Positions 1 through 11,218 of a stretch of 64,000 nucleotides of DNA are shown piece after piece. This stretch comes from Parashewanella tropica (GTDB lineage: Bacteria; Pseudomonadota; Gammaproteobacteria; Enterobacterales; Shewanellaceae): positions 3,359,001 through 3,423,000 of the forward strand of contig NZ_CP037951.1 in the NCBI RefSeq assembly GCF_004358445.1, read 5' to 3'. Position numbers and translations under genes: made by a program. The first letter of the stretch is position 1, and each line of letters starts with the position of its first letter. The notes beneath the pieces are model-generated. The model was not told where the DNA came from. It saw only the letters and a list, made by a program, of their open reading frames with translations, and made no database searches.

Positions 1-436
1 TGCTGATAATAAAAAAGCAAAAAAACGCACGTATAAAATCCTTATATTTTAAGCAATAAAGAAAATAAGCCAGCAGGCATAATAAACTGATTGAAATGCA
101 TTTGGCTATAGGATGCCTAAGAAAACCGCAATGACTTCTGAAACGCCTACATTAGTGTTATATTAACAATTACTGCCAGTTTGATTTGTATGATAATTAA
201 ACTTCAAAATAGATGAAATTAACTTCTATATAACTTTCATATTCCATTCATTAACTTAGATAATTCAAACTGATTAAAAGCAGATCATTTGTTTAAATAG
301 TTACTTTACAGAATACCTTTCTACAAAACAGCTCAACAATAATGATCTTTATCAAGGTTTTGTTCGAATTGATCGATTACATTAGAATGTAATTAATTTA
401 CAAAACTTTAATTTTCATCCGATAGAGGAAGTTAGC
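1..436. other. Leader region upstream of crp
   Basis: AT-rich stretch with no supportable gene on either strand. The only recognisable signals are an FNR/CRP-type palindrome near 342-355 and an AGAGGAAG ribosome binding site just before the crp start. The length suggests a long crp promoter or leader region; the gene to the left is outside the window. Confidence 0.5.
342..355. promoter_or_regulatory. FNR/CRP-like palindrome upstream of crp
   Basis: ATGATctttATCAA is one base away from the FNR consensus TTGATnnnnATCAA and also resembles a weak CRP half-site pair. It lies about 80 bp before the crp start, where an operator would be expected. Autoregulation of crp is known in enterobacteria; here it is only an inference from position and sequence. 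Confidence 0.3.
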
Positions 437-1072
437 ATGGCTCTAATTGGTAAACCAAAACCAGATCCAACCTTAGAATGGTTCTTGTCTCATTGTCATA
501 TTCACAAGTATCCAGCCAAAAGTACTCTGATCCACGCAGGTGAAACGTCTGACACCCTTTACTACATTGTTAAAGGAAGTGTGGCTGTGCTTATCAAAGA
601 TGAAGAAGGTAAAGAAATGATTTTATCTTACCTTAACCAAGGTGACTTTATCGGTGAATTGGGTTTATTTGAAGAACAAGCCGAGCGTACAGCTTGGGTT
701 CGCGCCAAACAAGCATGTGAGATTGCTGAGATTTCATATAAGAAGTTCAAACAGCTGATCCAAGTCAACCCAGAAATCTTAATGAAGTTGGCTCAACAAA
801 TGGCTTATCGCCTACAAAGCACCAGCCAGAAAGTGGGCGATCTGGCCTTCTTGGATGTTGCAGGCCGTATTGCACAAACTCTGCTACATCTTGCTAAGCA
901 ACCTGATGCGATGACTCACCCTGACGGTATGCAAATCAAAATCACTCGACAAGAAATCGGACAGATTGTCGGTTGCTCTCGTGAAACCGTAGGCCGTATT
1001 TTAAAGATGCTTGAAGAACAAAGTCTTATCCAAGCTCATGGTAAAACTATCGTCGTTTACGGCACTCGCTAG
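437..1072 (+). CDS. crp: cAMP receptor protein CRP (global transcription regulator)
   Basis: 211 residues, against 210 for E. coli CRP. CRP binds cAMP, dimerises and activates or represses promoters for carbon and energy metabolism. The N-terminal cyclic-nucleotide fold contains [18 protein letters not shown] near residues 70-88, the cAMP phosphate-binding loop; the position of E. coli Ser83 is Thr here. The C-terminal helix-turn-helix [17 protein letters not shown] (near 169-186) carries the DNA-recognition residues of the family. The start is supported by an AGAGGAAG site 7 nt upstream. The gene stands alone and ends in a strong terminator. CRP-like sites elsewhere in the window, around mdh, are plausible targets. 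Confidence 0.97.
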   Translation: MALIGKPKPDPTLEWFLSHCHIHKYPAKSTLIHAGETSDTLYYIVKGSVAVLIKDEEGKEMILSYLNQGDFIGELGLFEEQAERTAWVRAKQACEIAEISYKKFKQLIQVNPEILMKLAQQMAYRLQSTSQKVGDLAFLDVAGRIAQTLLHLAKQPDAMTHPDGMQIKITRQEIGQIVGCSRETVGRILKMLEEQSLIQAHGKTIVVYGTR

Positions 1073-1090
1073 TTACCATTTGTATTGAAT

Positions 1091-1115
1091 AAAGGCCAGT
1101 TTATCTGGCCTTTTT
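1091..1115. terminator. Bidirectional terminator between crp and the EamA gene
   Basis: AAAGGCCAG, loop TTTAT, CTGGCCTTTTT is a GC-rich hairpin with T tracts on both strands. The stop codon of the leftward transporter gene lies inside the hairpin, so the same structure ends both convergent genes. Confidence 0.85.
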
Positions 1116-2000
1116 AATACTCTTTTTCAAAATTCCACGAGAATTAAGCAAACCAGCAATCACCACAAGCATTAGACCTAAGCCATAGATTGGTAAAAAT
1201 GGATCGTGAAATATCAAATACAGATAAAGGGTCGACAGCACCGGAGTAAAAAAGATAAAAGGAGCCAAAAATGAAGCTTCATTTCGCCTCAATGCCCACA
1301 ACCACAAAAGATCGGAAAAACCATTCAATACCAACCCTGTAAATATCACCACAGGCCAATCATCAGATGATGGTAAAACGACTCCCCCACTTACTAGCAT
1401 AGAAATAAATGAACACACGGTTGCGACACCAAAAAACACCACAAACATGCTACTGGGTTCTACGCTCATCTGCTTCATAAAGGTATTAAATAAAGCAAAA
1501 CTGGCCGCACCAAGGACCACTGATACAAGGACCCAAGGTTGCTCTACAGAAAAGCCTGACAATGAACCTTTTGTGATCACCACAAATACCGCAATTGCGC
1601 CTAATATTGTCGCTAATACCTTTCTCCAATGAGCAGACTCTTTAAACAATACAATCGAAAATACAGACATCATCATCGGCCAAGTGTATTGGATGATCAT
1701 AACTTGCATACCGTTTGCTTTGGCGTAGCCATTGAAGATCAGTAAGTAGTATAAATACCCTCCAAGGAAGCCTAATCCTATTACCTGATACCACTGTTTT
1801 TTACTGTAAAACTTTAACAGGCTTAAGGTTCCCTTGAAGTAACAAAATACCAACATGCCGATAGTCGATATCAAACTTACCCAAAAGAGAAATTGGAAAC
1901 GATCTAAATGATATTGGCCAACACGCGACACCACGGCAACAAAGCCCCAAAGGCTAACGCACACTATTGCGGCAAGCATACTTTTTAGCTGTGAAGACAT
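1101..2000 (-). CDS. EamA/DMT-family transporter
   Basis: 299-residue, strongly hydrophobic protein with about ten predicted membrane segments and two internally similar halves, the EamA (drug/metabolite transporter) architecture. It would sit in the inner membrane and export or import a small metabolite; the substrate cannot be read from sequence. The N-terminus MSSQLKSMLAAIVCVSLWGF and the mid-protein TWPMMMSVFSIVLFKE region are typical of the family. It is a single gene convergent with crp, and the ribosome binding site is weak. Family assignment is good; no symbol is justified. Confidence 0.8.
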   Translation of the reverse strand: MSSQLKSMLAAIVCVSLWGFVAVVSRVGQYHLDRFQFLFWVSLISTIGMLVFCYFKGTLSLLKFYSKKQWYQVIGLGFLGGYLYYLLIFNGYAKANGMQVMIIQYTWPMMMSVFSIVLFKESAHWRKVLATILGAIAVFVVITKGSLSGFSVEQPWVLVSVVLGAASFALFNTFMKQMSVEPSSMFVVFFGVATVCSFISMLVSGGVVLPSSDDWPVVIFTGLVLNGFSDLLWLWALRRNEASFLAPFIFFTPVLSTLYLYLIFHDPFLPIYGLGLMLVVIAGLLNSRGILKKSIKKAR

Positions 2001-2137
2001 GGCATTTGTTCAGTTAGAGAGTTGTTAAATAATTTTACTAAATGTTGTTTAACTCACGCTGAATACTGGATGAATTTTTCATCACTTATCGTTTTAGATG
2101 GGTATGATATTTTTATTAACTGACTGGAGTAAATGAT

Positions 2138-2456
2138 ATGGCTTTTCTAAGAGATGTTGGAAACTTTATCCATTTTTATACCATGAAGTTCGGTGTGATC
2201 AGTCCCCATCGTGCAGCAGAATATGGTGACCAATATGCAGTACAGCAATACCTTAAACTAGGGTACCGCATTAACGCCATAAACAAAAAATATGATGAAA
2301 CCATGCTAATGGTGGCCGCAGAACAAAATAACCCAACTCTTGTTCAATTCTTATTTAGATAACGGAGCGAATTTGGAAATTACAAATCGTCAGGGAAAAA
2401 AAGCAATAGATTTTTGCCAAAGAAATACTTCAGCTTGGAAGATATTAAAAAGATAA
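2138..2456 (+). pseudogene. Ankyrin-repeat protein, reading frame broken by one base
   Basis: The frame from ATG 2138 (GGAG site upstream) runs 72 codons and then hits a stop at 2360. Shifting by one base at the TTT of 2354-2356 restores an ankyrin pattern: LVQFL continues as LDNGANLEITNRQGKKAIDF and ends at TAA 2454-2456. The joined product would be 105 residues with about two ankyrin units (HRAAEYGDQYAVQQYLKLG near 25-43, then ETMLMVAAEQNNPTLVQFLLDNGANLE). Either one T has been gained or translation slips here. Ankyrin proteins of this size are common in host-associated bacteria, but no function can be assigned. A terminator follows at once. Confidence 0.65.
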
Positions 2457-2475
2457 AGGCACCGATAAGTGCCTT
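2456..2475 (+). terminator. Terminator after the ankyrin gene
   Basis: AAGGCAC, loop CGATAA, GTGCCTT directly follows the restored-frame stop codon. This supports 2454-2456 as the original end of the ankyrin gene. Confidence 0.6.
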
Positions 2476-2509
2476 TAAACAAAAATACCAGTTGTATGTT
2501 ATTGGACAA

Positions 2510-3310
2510 CTAACCTTTCACATTGGTACTTTCGAAAATCTTATCTGCTGAAGCCGCAACAAAGCCAGTATATAGCTCACCATCAGCTTTAGGATAACGA
2601 ATCGCAAACTCGTAGAAACAGCTTGGGATTTCAACGGTCTTATCTGCAAACTCAAGCTGAATTTTATCGGCCATAGTTGAAGATTGCTCCAATAATACTT
2701 CTGGAGATCCTTTCACTTCACCACCAACACTGTTCAATTTGAAGCCATTGTCTTTCAGCGCTTGATTCACTTCAACGATGGTTTCGTAATCTGGTAAGTG
2801 ATTAATCGAAACCGTAAAGTGATTAGCACGATAGCCAAATGCCGAAACCCATGCCGCATATTCACTTTCTTCCAGTAAACGAGCGTAAGTTGCAGAGTCA
2901 ACTTTCCAGTGAGTACCAGAGTATAAGAAGTTTTCAGCCGTTGTTGCTACTTCATCCACTTGCTCAACCAAACCGTGAATGATGTCTTGAACTTCTTGGC
3001 TAAACTCTTCAACCAAAAGCTCAGAAATGAATACTTTTGGTTGAGTGGAATCTGGGTGTTCAAAGTGCTTCGCTTTTAATTTCTTTTGTTCAAAGTTGTA
3101 ATCACCGCAAGGCACGTAACCTAACTCAAGTAAGTGCTTAGCTAATACGTCTAAGTTTACTTTGGCAATGTTAAAGGTACGGAAAGCGACATGATCATTA
3201 ACAATGGCTTCGCCTTTGCCCAGTAGTTGCTGTACCTGCGCAGCAGAAGGCGTCATTTCTATATAGTCTTGCCATAGGGCATCGAATAGTGCATTTACAT
3301 CAGTATGCAT
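2510..3310 (-). CDS. DUF1338-family protein (2-oxoadipate dioxygenase/decarboxylase-like)
   Basis: 266 residues. DUF1338 includes the metal-dependent 2-oxoadipate dioxygenase/decarboxylase HglS and the shorter YdcJ-related proteins; this is a short form. Candidate metal ligands are visible as DHVAFRTF (His40), NHFTVSINH near 165 and YEFAIRY near 235, the His-His-Glu order known for the family. It is the last gene of the leftward ast operon, 49 bp after astD, with an AAGGAATA site before ATG. The context suggests a role in amino-acid catabolism beside the arginine succinyltransferase pathway. The substrate is not proven, and the hydroxyglutarate-synthase role should not be transferred automatically. 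Confidence 0.8.
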   Translation of the reverse strand: MHTDVNALFDALWQDYIEMTPSAAQVQQLLGKGEAIVNDHVAFRTFNIAKVNLDVLAKHLLELGYVPCGDYNFEQKKLKAKHFEHPDSTQPKVFISELLVEEFSQEVQDIIHGLVEQVDEVATTAENFLYSGTHWKVDSATYARLLEESEYAAWVSAFGYRANHFTVSINHLPDYETIVEVNQALKDNGFKLNSVGGEVKGSPEVLLEQSSTMADKIQLEFADKTVEIPSCFYEFAIRYPKADGELYTGFVAASADKIFESTNVKG

Positions 3311-3359
3311 CAGTATATTCCTTATAAAAAAGGCAAGCTAACGGCTTGCCTGTTCCAAC

Positions 3360-4820
3360 TTAGAGTTTTAGACCCGGACTTAACGCTGCCGGTAAGCTAA
3401 CCGCGTCGGCTTCTACTGAAGCCACTGGGTAAGCGCAGTAATCAGCGGCATAAAATGCGCTGGCTCTGTGGTTACCTGAAGCACCAACACCACCAAATGG
3501 CGCCGCACCTGAAGCACCAGTGATTTGCTTATTCCAGTTTACAATACCTGCACGAATGCGAGCTAGGAAGTAGTCATAATCATCGCGGCTGTCAGCTAAC
3601 AAGCCTGCTGATAATCCGTAACGGGTATTGTTCGCAAGCTCAATTGCTTGATCGAAATCTTGGTAACGCACTACCTGTAATAGCGGACCAAAGTATTCTT
3701 CATCTGGTAGCTCAGCAATCGCCGTTACATCAATAAGTCCCGGAGAAACTAGTCCAGTCCCCGCTTCCATGTGCGTTAGCTCAACTAATGACTTACCGCC
3801 TAAGGCAACTAAGTCAGCCTGAGCCTTAACCATGCCTTTAGCCGCAACTTCTGAAATCATTGATGCCATGAATGGTTGTGGCTGAGCATTCCAAGGGGCT
3901 ACATGGATTTGCTTAACCGCAGCAACTAAGTCTTCGATGAGCTTGTCACCGGCTTCGCCTTGTTGAACGTATAGACGACGTGCACAAGTACAACGTTGAC
4001 CTGCTGAGATATAAGCCGATTGTAAGATTTCGTGAACCGCCGCTTTAGTATCTTCAACGTCTTTAACGATTAATGGGTTATTTCCGCCCATTTCTAACGC
4101 TAAGATCTTGCCAGGATCACCCGCAAACTGTTCATGTAAAATATGACCCGTGCGTGAAGAACCCGTAAAGAACAAACCATCAAGTTGTGGATGAGAAGCT
4201 AGCGCTTTACCGGTTTCGACTTCACCTTGAACGAGGTTAATCACGCCAGCAGGTAAACCTGCTTTTTCCCAAAGCTGAAGCATTAACTCAGCTACTTTAG
4301 GAGTTAACTCAGATGGCTTAAATACTACAGTGTTACCGGCAATCAGTGCAGGAACAATGTGACCATTTGGCAAGTGACCTGGGAAGTTATACGGGCCAAA
4401 AACCGCAACAACACCGTGAGGCTTGTGACGAAGTACTGCACGACCTGCTGGCATCTCATTTTCAGAAGTACCAGTACGCTTGTGATAAGCCGATACCGAT
4501 AGTCCGATTTTACCAATCATAGCACCCGCTTCAGTCGCAGTTTCCCACTGAGGCTTACCCGTTTCTTGAGCAATGGTTTCAGCCATTAACTCTTTGTTGG
4601 CTTCAAGCTGAGCTTTGTACGCTTCGATAATTTCAATACGCTTATCGAAACCTAACATGAACCAATCAAACTGAGCCTTACGCGCTGTCATTACAGCTGT
4701 GTCTACTTGCTCAGGTGTCGCACTAACGCCATTCCAAATGCTTTCTTGGTTGGCTGGGTTGGTTGAGGTCATGTCATGACCTGCGCCAGTAACCCACTGG
4801 CCATTAATAAACTGTGTCAT
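3360..4820 (-). CDS. astD: N-succinylglutamate 5-semialdehyde dehydrogenase AstD
   Basis: 486 residues from MTQFINGQW; an upstream in-frame start would add 13 unlikely residues overlapping astA. It oxidises succinylglutamate semialdehyde to succinylglutamate with NAD, the fourth step of the AST arginine-degradation pathway. Aldehyde dehydrogenase signatures are LEMGGNNPL (general-base Glu) and [12 protein letters not shown] (catalytic Cys), with [11 protein letters not shown]-like cofactor segments near residue 155. It begins 10 nt after the astA stop, so the two are surely co-transcribed. Length and motifs match the family; no astB or astE gene is present in the window. Confidence 0.95.
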   Translation of the reverse strand: MTQFINGQWVTGAGHDMTSTNPANQESIWNGVSATPEQVDTAVMTARKAQFDWFMLGFDKRIEIIEAYKAQLEANKELMAETIAQETGKPQWETATEAGAMIGKIGLSVSAYHKRTGTSENEMPAGRAVLRHKPHGVVAVFGPYNFPGHLPNGHIVPALIAGNTVVFKPSELTPKVAELMLQLWEKAGLPAGVINLVQGEVETGKALASHPQLDGLFFTGSSRTGHILHEQFAGDPGKILALEMGGNNPLIVKDVEDTKAAVHEILQSAYISAGQRCTCARRLYVQQGEAGDKLIEDLVAAVKQIHVAPWNAQPQPFMASMISEVAAKGMVKAQADLVALGGKSLVELTHMEAGTGLVSPGLIDVTAIAELPDEEYFGPLLQVVRYQDFDQAIELANNTRYGLSAGLLADSRDDYDYFLARIRAGIVNWNKQITGASGAAPFGGVGASGNHRASAFYAADYCAYPVASVEADAVSLPAALSPGLKL

Positions 4821-4830
4821 TTTATAATCT

Positions 4831-5853
4831 CTACATTGAAAGAAGGCGAACGCTATCACCTTCTCCTACCATCAAGGCTTCAGCTAATTCAGGCGTGAGC
4901 GTGACTTCATCGCTAGCATCTACGTTTGCTAGACTGGCTTGAATCGCTCTAAAGTCTTCAAGCTTAGTGTTAGCAATAATGTGCTTGCTGCCATTTTCAG
5001 GTAATGTTTGGGCAATCTTTACGGTAAACAGTTGGCTATCACGAACACCACGAATGTTTTCTAAATTACACTCAACCGTTGGACCACCATCAAAAATATC
5101 GACATAGCCACGACAAGAGAAACCTTCACCTTCAAGCAATTTAAGTGCAGGAAGCGTGCTGCTATGAACTTCTTTTATCACTGAACGGGCTTCTTCAGAC
5201 AATAGGCAAGTATAAATCGGGCTTCTTGGCATCATTTCCGCCATAAAACCTTTTTGCCCCAAACCAGAAAGATAATCCGCTTTTATAAAGTCGATACCTA
5301 GGAAGAACTTTTGCAACCAGGCATAAAATGGTGACTCGCCTTTATCATCAGATACACCGCGCATTTCAGCAATAACAGGGCTACCAAAACGCTCTTTGTT
5401 ATCTGCTAAGAATAAAAAGCGGCAACGAGACAATAAGCGACCATTATTATCTTTACGATAATTTTCGCGTAAGAAAAGGCTACATAACTCAGCAGCGCCT
5501 GTGTAATCGTGGCACAGGGTTAAGGTTTCAACCTCATTGCGAACACCGATCTGCTCAGAGTGATAAACCTCTGTACCCAAACGGTAATGATAAAAGGCAT
5601 CAACAAGGCCTACAGCCGCTTCAATACCTGTTGTACCGACGATTTCACCCGTTTCGGTGTCCTCTAGTACCAAAAAATACACTTCATCATGTGGCTTATC
5701 GACATTCTTTTTGAATGACGTTTCCGCACGGGCAATTTTCTGCCTGAGTAGTTCTTCGTTTACGGGAAGAGAAGTGAATCCGTGACCAGACTCAATCGCA
5801 ATTTGCATTAGCGCATCAAGATCGGTGCTGCGGATAGGACGAATGACTAACAT
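4831..5853 (-). CDS. astA: Arginine N-succinyltransferase AstA
   Basis: 340 residues starting [15 protein letters not shown], with an AAGGAA site about 9 nt before ATG; a longer in-frame extension is not supported. It transfers succinyl from succinyl-CoA to the alpha-amino group of arginine, the first step of the AST pathway. Family hallmarks include the GNAT-like N-terminus, [15 protein letters not shown] near residue 205 and [16 protein letters not shown] near 260. It lies between astC and astD in a tight operon. Confidence 0.96.
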   Translation of the reverse strand: MLVIRPIRSTDLDALMQIAIESGHGFTSLPVNEELLRQKIARAETSFKKNVDKPHDEVYFLVLEDTETGEIVGTTGIEAAVGLVDAFYHYRLGTEVYHSEQIGVRNEVETLTLCHDYTGAAELCSLFLRENYRKDNNGRLLSRCRFLFLADNKERFGSPVIAEMRGVSDDKGESPFYAWLQKFFLGIDFIKADYLSGLGQKGFMAEMMPRSPIYTCLLSEEARSVIKEVHSSTLPALKLLEGEGFSCRGYVDIFDGGPTVECNLENIRGVRDSQLFTVKIAQTLPENGSKHIIANTKLEDFRAIQASLANVDASDEVTLTPELAEALMVGEGDSVRLLSM

Positions 5854-5911
5854 GGTTTCAAATTCCTTAACATAACGAAACAGGCACCGAGTGGTGCCTG
5901 AATAGGGTTGC

Positions 5912-7410
<1,499 letters not shown>

Positions 7411-8334
7411 TTAAAACTCCATAAGTGAGGACTGAACAAAGTAATAAATTTGCTTTCTGGCTTGCTTAGCTTCGGGCAGCATTTCAAACAATGGGTAGAC
7501 GTGAGGCATATCCTTACCAAACCAAGCTTCAACTTTACCTCCAGCTTGCTCAATTTTCGCCGCTAAAGTTTCAGAGTCTTGTAACATCAACTCTCGTGTA
7601 CCAGCGAAAATAAGCATCGCTGGCATATCAGCCCAATCTCCTAGTAAAGGCGATATCCTAGGTGTCATAGGATTTTGGCCATTTAAGTATGCACCTCGAA
7701 GTCTCAATAGCGACTCGAAAGTAAACAAGGGATCATCTACCAATAAGGTTTTTTCGGCATCTCCTAATAATGCTACGTCCAATGCAGGCGAATACAACAC
7801 ACAGCCTTTTGGCATTGGCAGTTGCAGCCGCTTGATGTCTTGTAATAAAGCCGCCGCTAAATTTCCTCCGGCAGAATCTCCCATTAAGATGATCGGACTA
7901 TTGGGATGAAGCGCAATGACTTTTTGATACGCCTCAAGCACATCATTAATGGCGGCAGGAAAAGGGTGTTCAGGCGCGAGGCGATAGTCAGGAATATAAG
8001 CATCGAGATGACAATGCCGCATAATATCGCCAATAAACTTAGCATGAGAATTTGGCGTCTTAAAACAAAATCCACCACCACGGATATAAAATAACTTGGC
8101 GTGGCTTCGGCTAGGATGATCATCATGCTGCATATGATACTTAAGCAAATTACTGTCGCTTAACTCAATACGGTCACAGCTTATGTCTTCTTGCACGGGT
8201 TGCCAGCGTTGGTCGAGTCGCAGCATTCGATTTCGGATCTCAGCGATGGGCAGCTTACTTCTTCCACGACTGAAAGAAGGCTTCGCTACATACGATAAGA
8301 TCATATTTAACACCGATGCTTGCCAACTGGACAT
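7411..8334 (-). CDS. Alpha/beta hydrolase, HSL-type esterase
   Basis: 307 residues of the hormone-sensitive-lipase-like esterase family. The nucleophile elbow GDSAGGNLAAALL (near residue 155) and the histidine in MPHVYPLF (near 283) are clear; the acidic residue is probably in AGTRELMLQDSE (near 255). The oxyanion motif normally written HGGGF is RGGGF here (near 85), a change at the first position. It would hydrolyse short-chain esters in the cytoplasm; the natural substrate is unknown. It is oriented with the ast operon but separated by 271 bp, so it is probably independent. Confidence 0.85.
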   Translation of the reverse strand: MSSWQASVLNMILSYVAKPSFSRGRSKLPIAEIRNRMLRLDQRWQPVQEDISCDRIELSDSNLLKYHMQHDDHPSRSHAKLFYIRGGGFCFKTPNSHAKFIGDIMRHCHLDAYIPDYRLAPEHPFPAAINDVLEAYQKVIALHPNSPIILMGDSAGGNLAAALLQDIKRLQLPMPKGCVLYSPALDVALLGDAEKTLLVDDPLFTFESLLRLRGAYLNGQNPMTPRISPLLGDWADMPAMLIFAGTRELMLQDSETLAAKIEQAGGKVEAWFGKDMPHVYPLFEMLPEAKQARKQIYYFVQSSLMEF

Positions 8335-8456
8335 ACTTGCCCCTTTTGTTGATGGTTAGAAACCTCAATATGTTGAAATGATTGTATTAGAAAAAAGAGG
8401 CAAATAATAACGATGAAAGGAAAACTTAAGAAAATTTAATCAATTAGCAGCAGCCG

Positions 8457-9596
8457 CTAAAACAATTCTTGCTTATGATAATTTTGGCTACGAAGTATCG
8501 ACAACTCCTCCGTAGAGATCTCGTAATAATCAAACATCAAACGTTTATCTTTAGGCTTGAGCATTAGCTGTTCTTGTAACAACAGTAGTTTTGCAAACGC
8601 AATTGACTTAGTGGCTATCGCAGCAGGTAATCTCATCTCACTGTAACTGAGTTCCTGATCCATCTCGCTGAGATACTGAAATAAAGAACTGTTATCCATA
8701 TTCAGCTCTTTTAATATTTGCCAGTTTAATTGTGAACCGTATTTAAGAACATTTGAACACACACTTTCTTTAGGCAATGACGTTGCTAATATCGCATCAT
8801 ATACCACTTTATCTCTGTCTTGCTGAGCCTGCCTTAACCAATCACCACGTATCGTTTCATACACTTGTGCACATTGACCAACAACTGTCGCCGCGCCCAT
8901 AAAGTGCCCAAGAGAAATGCTAAAGATTAAACATGCATCTTGTTTATGATGTTTTGCTAACGCTTTTGCTGCAATTGAGGCTACGTTTGCAAAACGCCAA
9001 ATCTTTCGAGTAATAAAACTGGTTGAGCTATGTTGTCTAGGTAGCCAATAGCGCATGCAATAATATGGTATCAGCAGTCTAACTTGCTCTAAACCTATGT
9101 AGTTGAGTACTAACTTAAGATCTCGCACGTGAACATCAGAACCTTGGCCTCTAAAGTGTCGAAACGATGGGCTATTCACTAAGTTCACTAAATCATTTTT
9201 AAGCCAAACGATATTTTCAATTGAGGTTCGTAATTGGTTTAAATTGAGCTTTTTGTTTTGAAGTTCGCTCAATAATTTCCATTGGGATTCAGTGATCTTT
9301 GAGTCTTTTAATAAGCTCTTGGTATCAGAAAACCGATGAGACATTGCATCAGTTACTGTTGACACCAACTGATTTGAAATAGCCAGAAAGACTTGTTGCT
9401 GTTGCTGCTGTTTAGACAGCCTACTTCTAACTGCTTGTTGCTCAATTTCTAATTTATGAGCATCTATAAGCTGTTCATCCTGCTCATTATCATCAAGCTC
9501 GACTTTTTGTGGCTTACCTACAATTAACTGATGAAAAAATCGATGCTCAATATCAACAATTTCCCCAGGCTTTAAGCCCCCTGCAACAGAAATCAA
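8457..9596 (-). CDS. HDOD-like signalling-domain protein
   Basis: 379 residues. The start is TTG at 9596 with AAGGA 9 nt upstream; no nearby ATG fits better. A glutamine-rich coiled segment (RLSKQQQQQQ, near 79) precedes a helical region resembling the HDOD fold, with LVNSPSFRHF and VLNYIGLEQVRLLIPYY near 150-180. HDOD proteins are HD-domain relatives lacking the metal-binding His-Asp pair and take part in signalling; none has a simple enzymatic role. The assignment rests on pattern only and is moderately sure. It is flanked downstream by the esterase and upstream by the repeat-bearing accessory zone. Confidence 0.6.
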   Translation of the reverse strand: MISVAGGLKPGEIVDIEHRFFHQLIVGKPQKVELDDNEQDEQLIDAHKLEIEQQAVRSRLSKQQQQQQVFLAISNQLVSTVTDAMSHRFSDTKSLLKDSKITESQWKLLSELQNKKLNLNQLRTSIENIVWLKNDLVNLVNSPSFRHFRGQGSDVHVRDLKLVLNYIGLEQVRLLIPYYCMRYWLPRQHSSTSFITRKIWRFANVASIAAKALAKHHKQDACLIFSISLGHFMGAATVVGQCAQVYETIRGDWLRQAQQDRDKVVYDAILATSLPKESVCSNVLKYGSQLNWQILKELNMDNSSLFQYLSEMDQELSYSEMRLPAAIATKSIAFAKLLLLQEQLMLKPKDKRLMFDYYEISTEELSILRSQNYHKQELF

Positions 9597-10167
9597 CAGC
9601 TAGTGTCCTTAATTGAAATATAGGCGCCAAATTTTACATTAATTATTTTGAGTAAATAAACTTAAATTGCGTTTTAATTTAAAAAGGTTGTTTTGTATGA
9701 GGGGTAAATGGGTTTCTGGTGAAACTTGAAAAACTTTGATACTGCTTATTAAAGCACTTCCGATACTTCGTATCCGTCAGCTAAAGTCGTGGTATTGCAT
9801 ACCACACCGCCCAATGGGAAATTCTACAGCAAATCTCCCTTTGGAATCCCTCATGCCGCCCCACGAAGCTAAGCGTTTCGGTTAGAATTGAATAAATGCC
9901 TAACGCCTCTGATGGTACATCCATGTACCTCAGAGCCTAGCCCGATATCCATATCGGGCTCACGCCATTTCTATATTCAATTCTCACCTCAACAGCTTCA
10001 AGGGGACTAAGATTATCTCTTCGATTTAAGGGTTATTAGAAAAACAGACAATTCCAACTTATTAATGGACAATTTCTTGTCAGAAAACAACCTAATTCCT
10101 AATAATAAAGTACGTATCCACTAAAGTGGGGCAACTACATTTTCCGATTGAATACCTTGTTAACATT
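9597..10167. other. Gene-free interval containing structured repeat A
   Basis: About 570 bp with no plausible gene. Its middle is occupied by the structured repeat at 9736-10004; the remainder is AT-rich and carries nothing I recognise. Confidence 0.6.
9736..10004 (+). repeat. Structured repeat A (~270 bp), inverted partner of 11219-11501
   Basis: Clearly similar over its whole length to the reverse complement of 11219-11501; shared blocks include CAGCTAAAGTCGTGG, GAAGCTAA.CGTTTCGG, CTCTGATGGTACATCC and CTCAACAGCTTC. It is built of consecutive palindromes: GATACTTCGTATC, GTGGTATTGCATACCAC, CTCTG-N19-CAGAG at 9907-9935 with inner GGTACAT/ATGTACC, and a perfect 10-bp stem AGCCCGATAT/ATATCGGGCT at 9939-9960. 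No coding capacity. Its nature is unknown: a miniature mobile element or an RNA-forming repeat. Confidence 0.8.
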
Positions 10168-10977
10168 CTACCATGCGATTGCGCCATTCCCATATTGACC
10201 CGAAGCCATCTTTATCACTTCAAAATCATACATACCATATTTGTACTTTTTATTTATTCTTAAAACAAAGTTCGATGCAATGCTTAATTTCTTGTTTGCT
10301 ACATCAGGTTTTATTGCGAAATTTCTTGCACTTTCCAAAGCAACGCTTGGGTATACAATAGCATCAATAAATTCATTTTTTTCCAAAAGAATTTTTGAAA
10401 GGACTCTTGAATGTAAATAATTACTGTTTTTTGCATTTGGGTCTTTAAGAATGCTGGATAAAAAAGCATCTGCAAACACAAAACTTTTAGCAACTTCATG
10501 CGTCATTTCATTTAAAACTCGATTAATTTGCTCACTTGTAGCATCTGATATTAACCCCGTTCCCCAACGTTGTACTTGTGTTATTTCACCAACAATACCA
10601 CATCGAAGTTTTTGTTCTTGATTTTGTCGATATGCGATCATGTGTATGTAGTCATTTACTTCAGCACCAATTTCTTCCAGAACAGAGAATTGGTTTGGTG
10701 AAACATAAAGCATCGGTGAGTTTGGCTCATTTAACCTTCCTGCACTTACTAGGTGTTTAGGTGGACAGCCTAATTCAGAAATATTCTTGAAACCACTTTC
10801 ATGGTCGCATTTTCTTGCCCGCCAATAAGTACGGTCATAAGATAATTCATAATTAACAAGATCATAGAAATCCAACACATGACGAAGGCTATTTTCGACA
10901 TACGTTGGATCTGAACTTTCCAAAATATTGGAAGAAATTTGATCAATGTAATTTAGGCTTAATACTTGTTGATTCAT
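10168..10977 (-). CDS. RES-domain protein (NAD+ phosphorylase family)
   Basis: 269 residues from the ATG at 10977; a TTG five codons upstream is possible. The RES signature is visible: TYWRARKC near residue 52-60, GCPPKHLVSAGRLNEPNSP near 72-90 and a following LYVSPNQFSVLEEIG with the conserved glutamate. RES proteins are usually toxins that phosphorolyse NAD+ and are paired with an Xre-type antitoxin. No antitoxin gene adjoins this one, so it may be a non-toxin RES variant or a remnant of a module. It sits alone between two inverted structured repeats, which suggests acquisition as a unit. The first ~45 residues are unassigned. Confidence 0.78.
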   Translation of the reverse strand: MNQQVLSLNYIDQISSNILESSDPTYVENSLRHVLDFYDLVNYELSYDRTYWRARKCDHESGFKNISELGCPPKHLVSAGRLNEPNSPMLYVSPNQFSVLEEIGAEVNDYIHMIAYRQNQEQKLRCGIVGEITQVQRWGTGLISDATSEQINRVLNEMTHEVAKSFVFADAFLSSILKDPNAKNSNYLHSRVLSKILLEKNEFIDAIVYPSVALESARNFAIKPDVANKKLSIASNFVLRINKKYKYGMYDFEVIKMASGQYGNGAIAW

Positions 10978-11218
10978 ATGATTTGAATGCAAACATTTTA
11001 ATACTGCGAACTCTCATATACCCAGTCATTACTCAAGGTTAGTGGTGATAGCAACATTATGTTTTTAATAAAAAATTATGCTACCGTAAATATTGAATTC
11101 AAGAAAGTGATATTAGCGAAACACGACCTAAAATCACTGGTTGAAGTTAATATTCTAAGAAACTTTGAGATATAAATAAGTTATAGCTATTTCAAATACT
11201 CTTGCAGGCTACGATGGC

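Noticed and set aside
10311-10760. Small frames within and opposite the RES gene considered as a hidden antitoxin
   Set aside because: They overlap the RES coding sequence, lack start signals and show no helix-turn-helix pattern.
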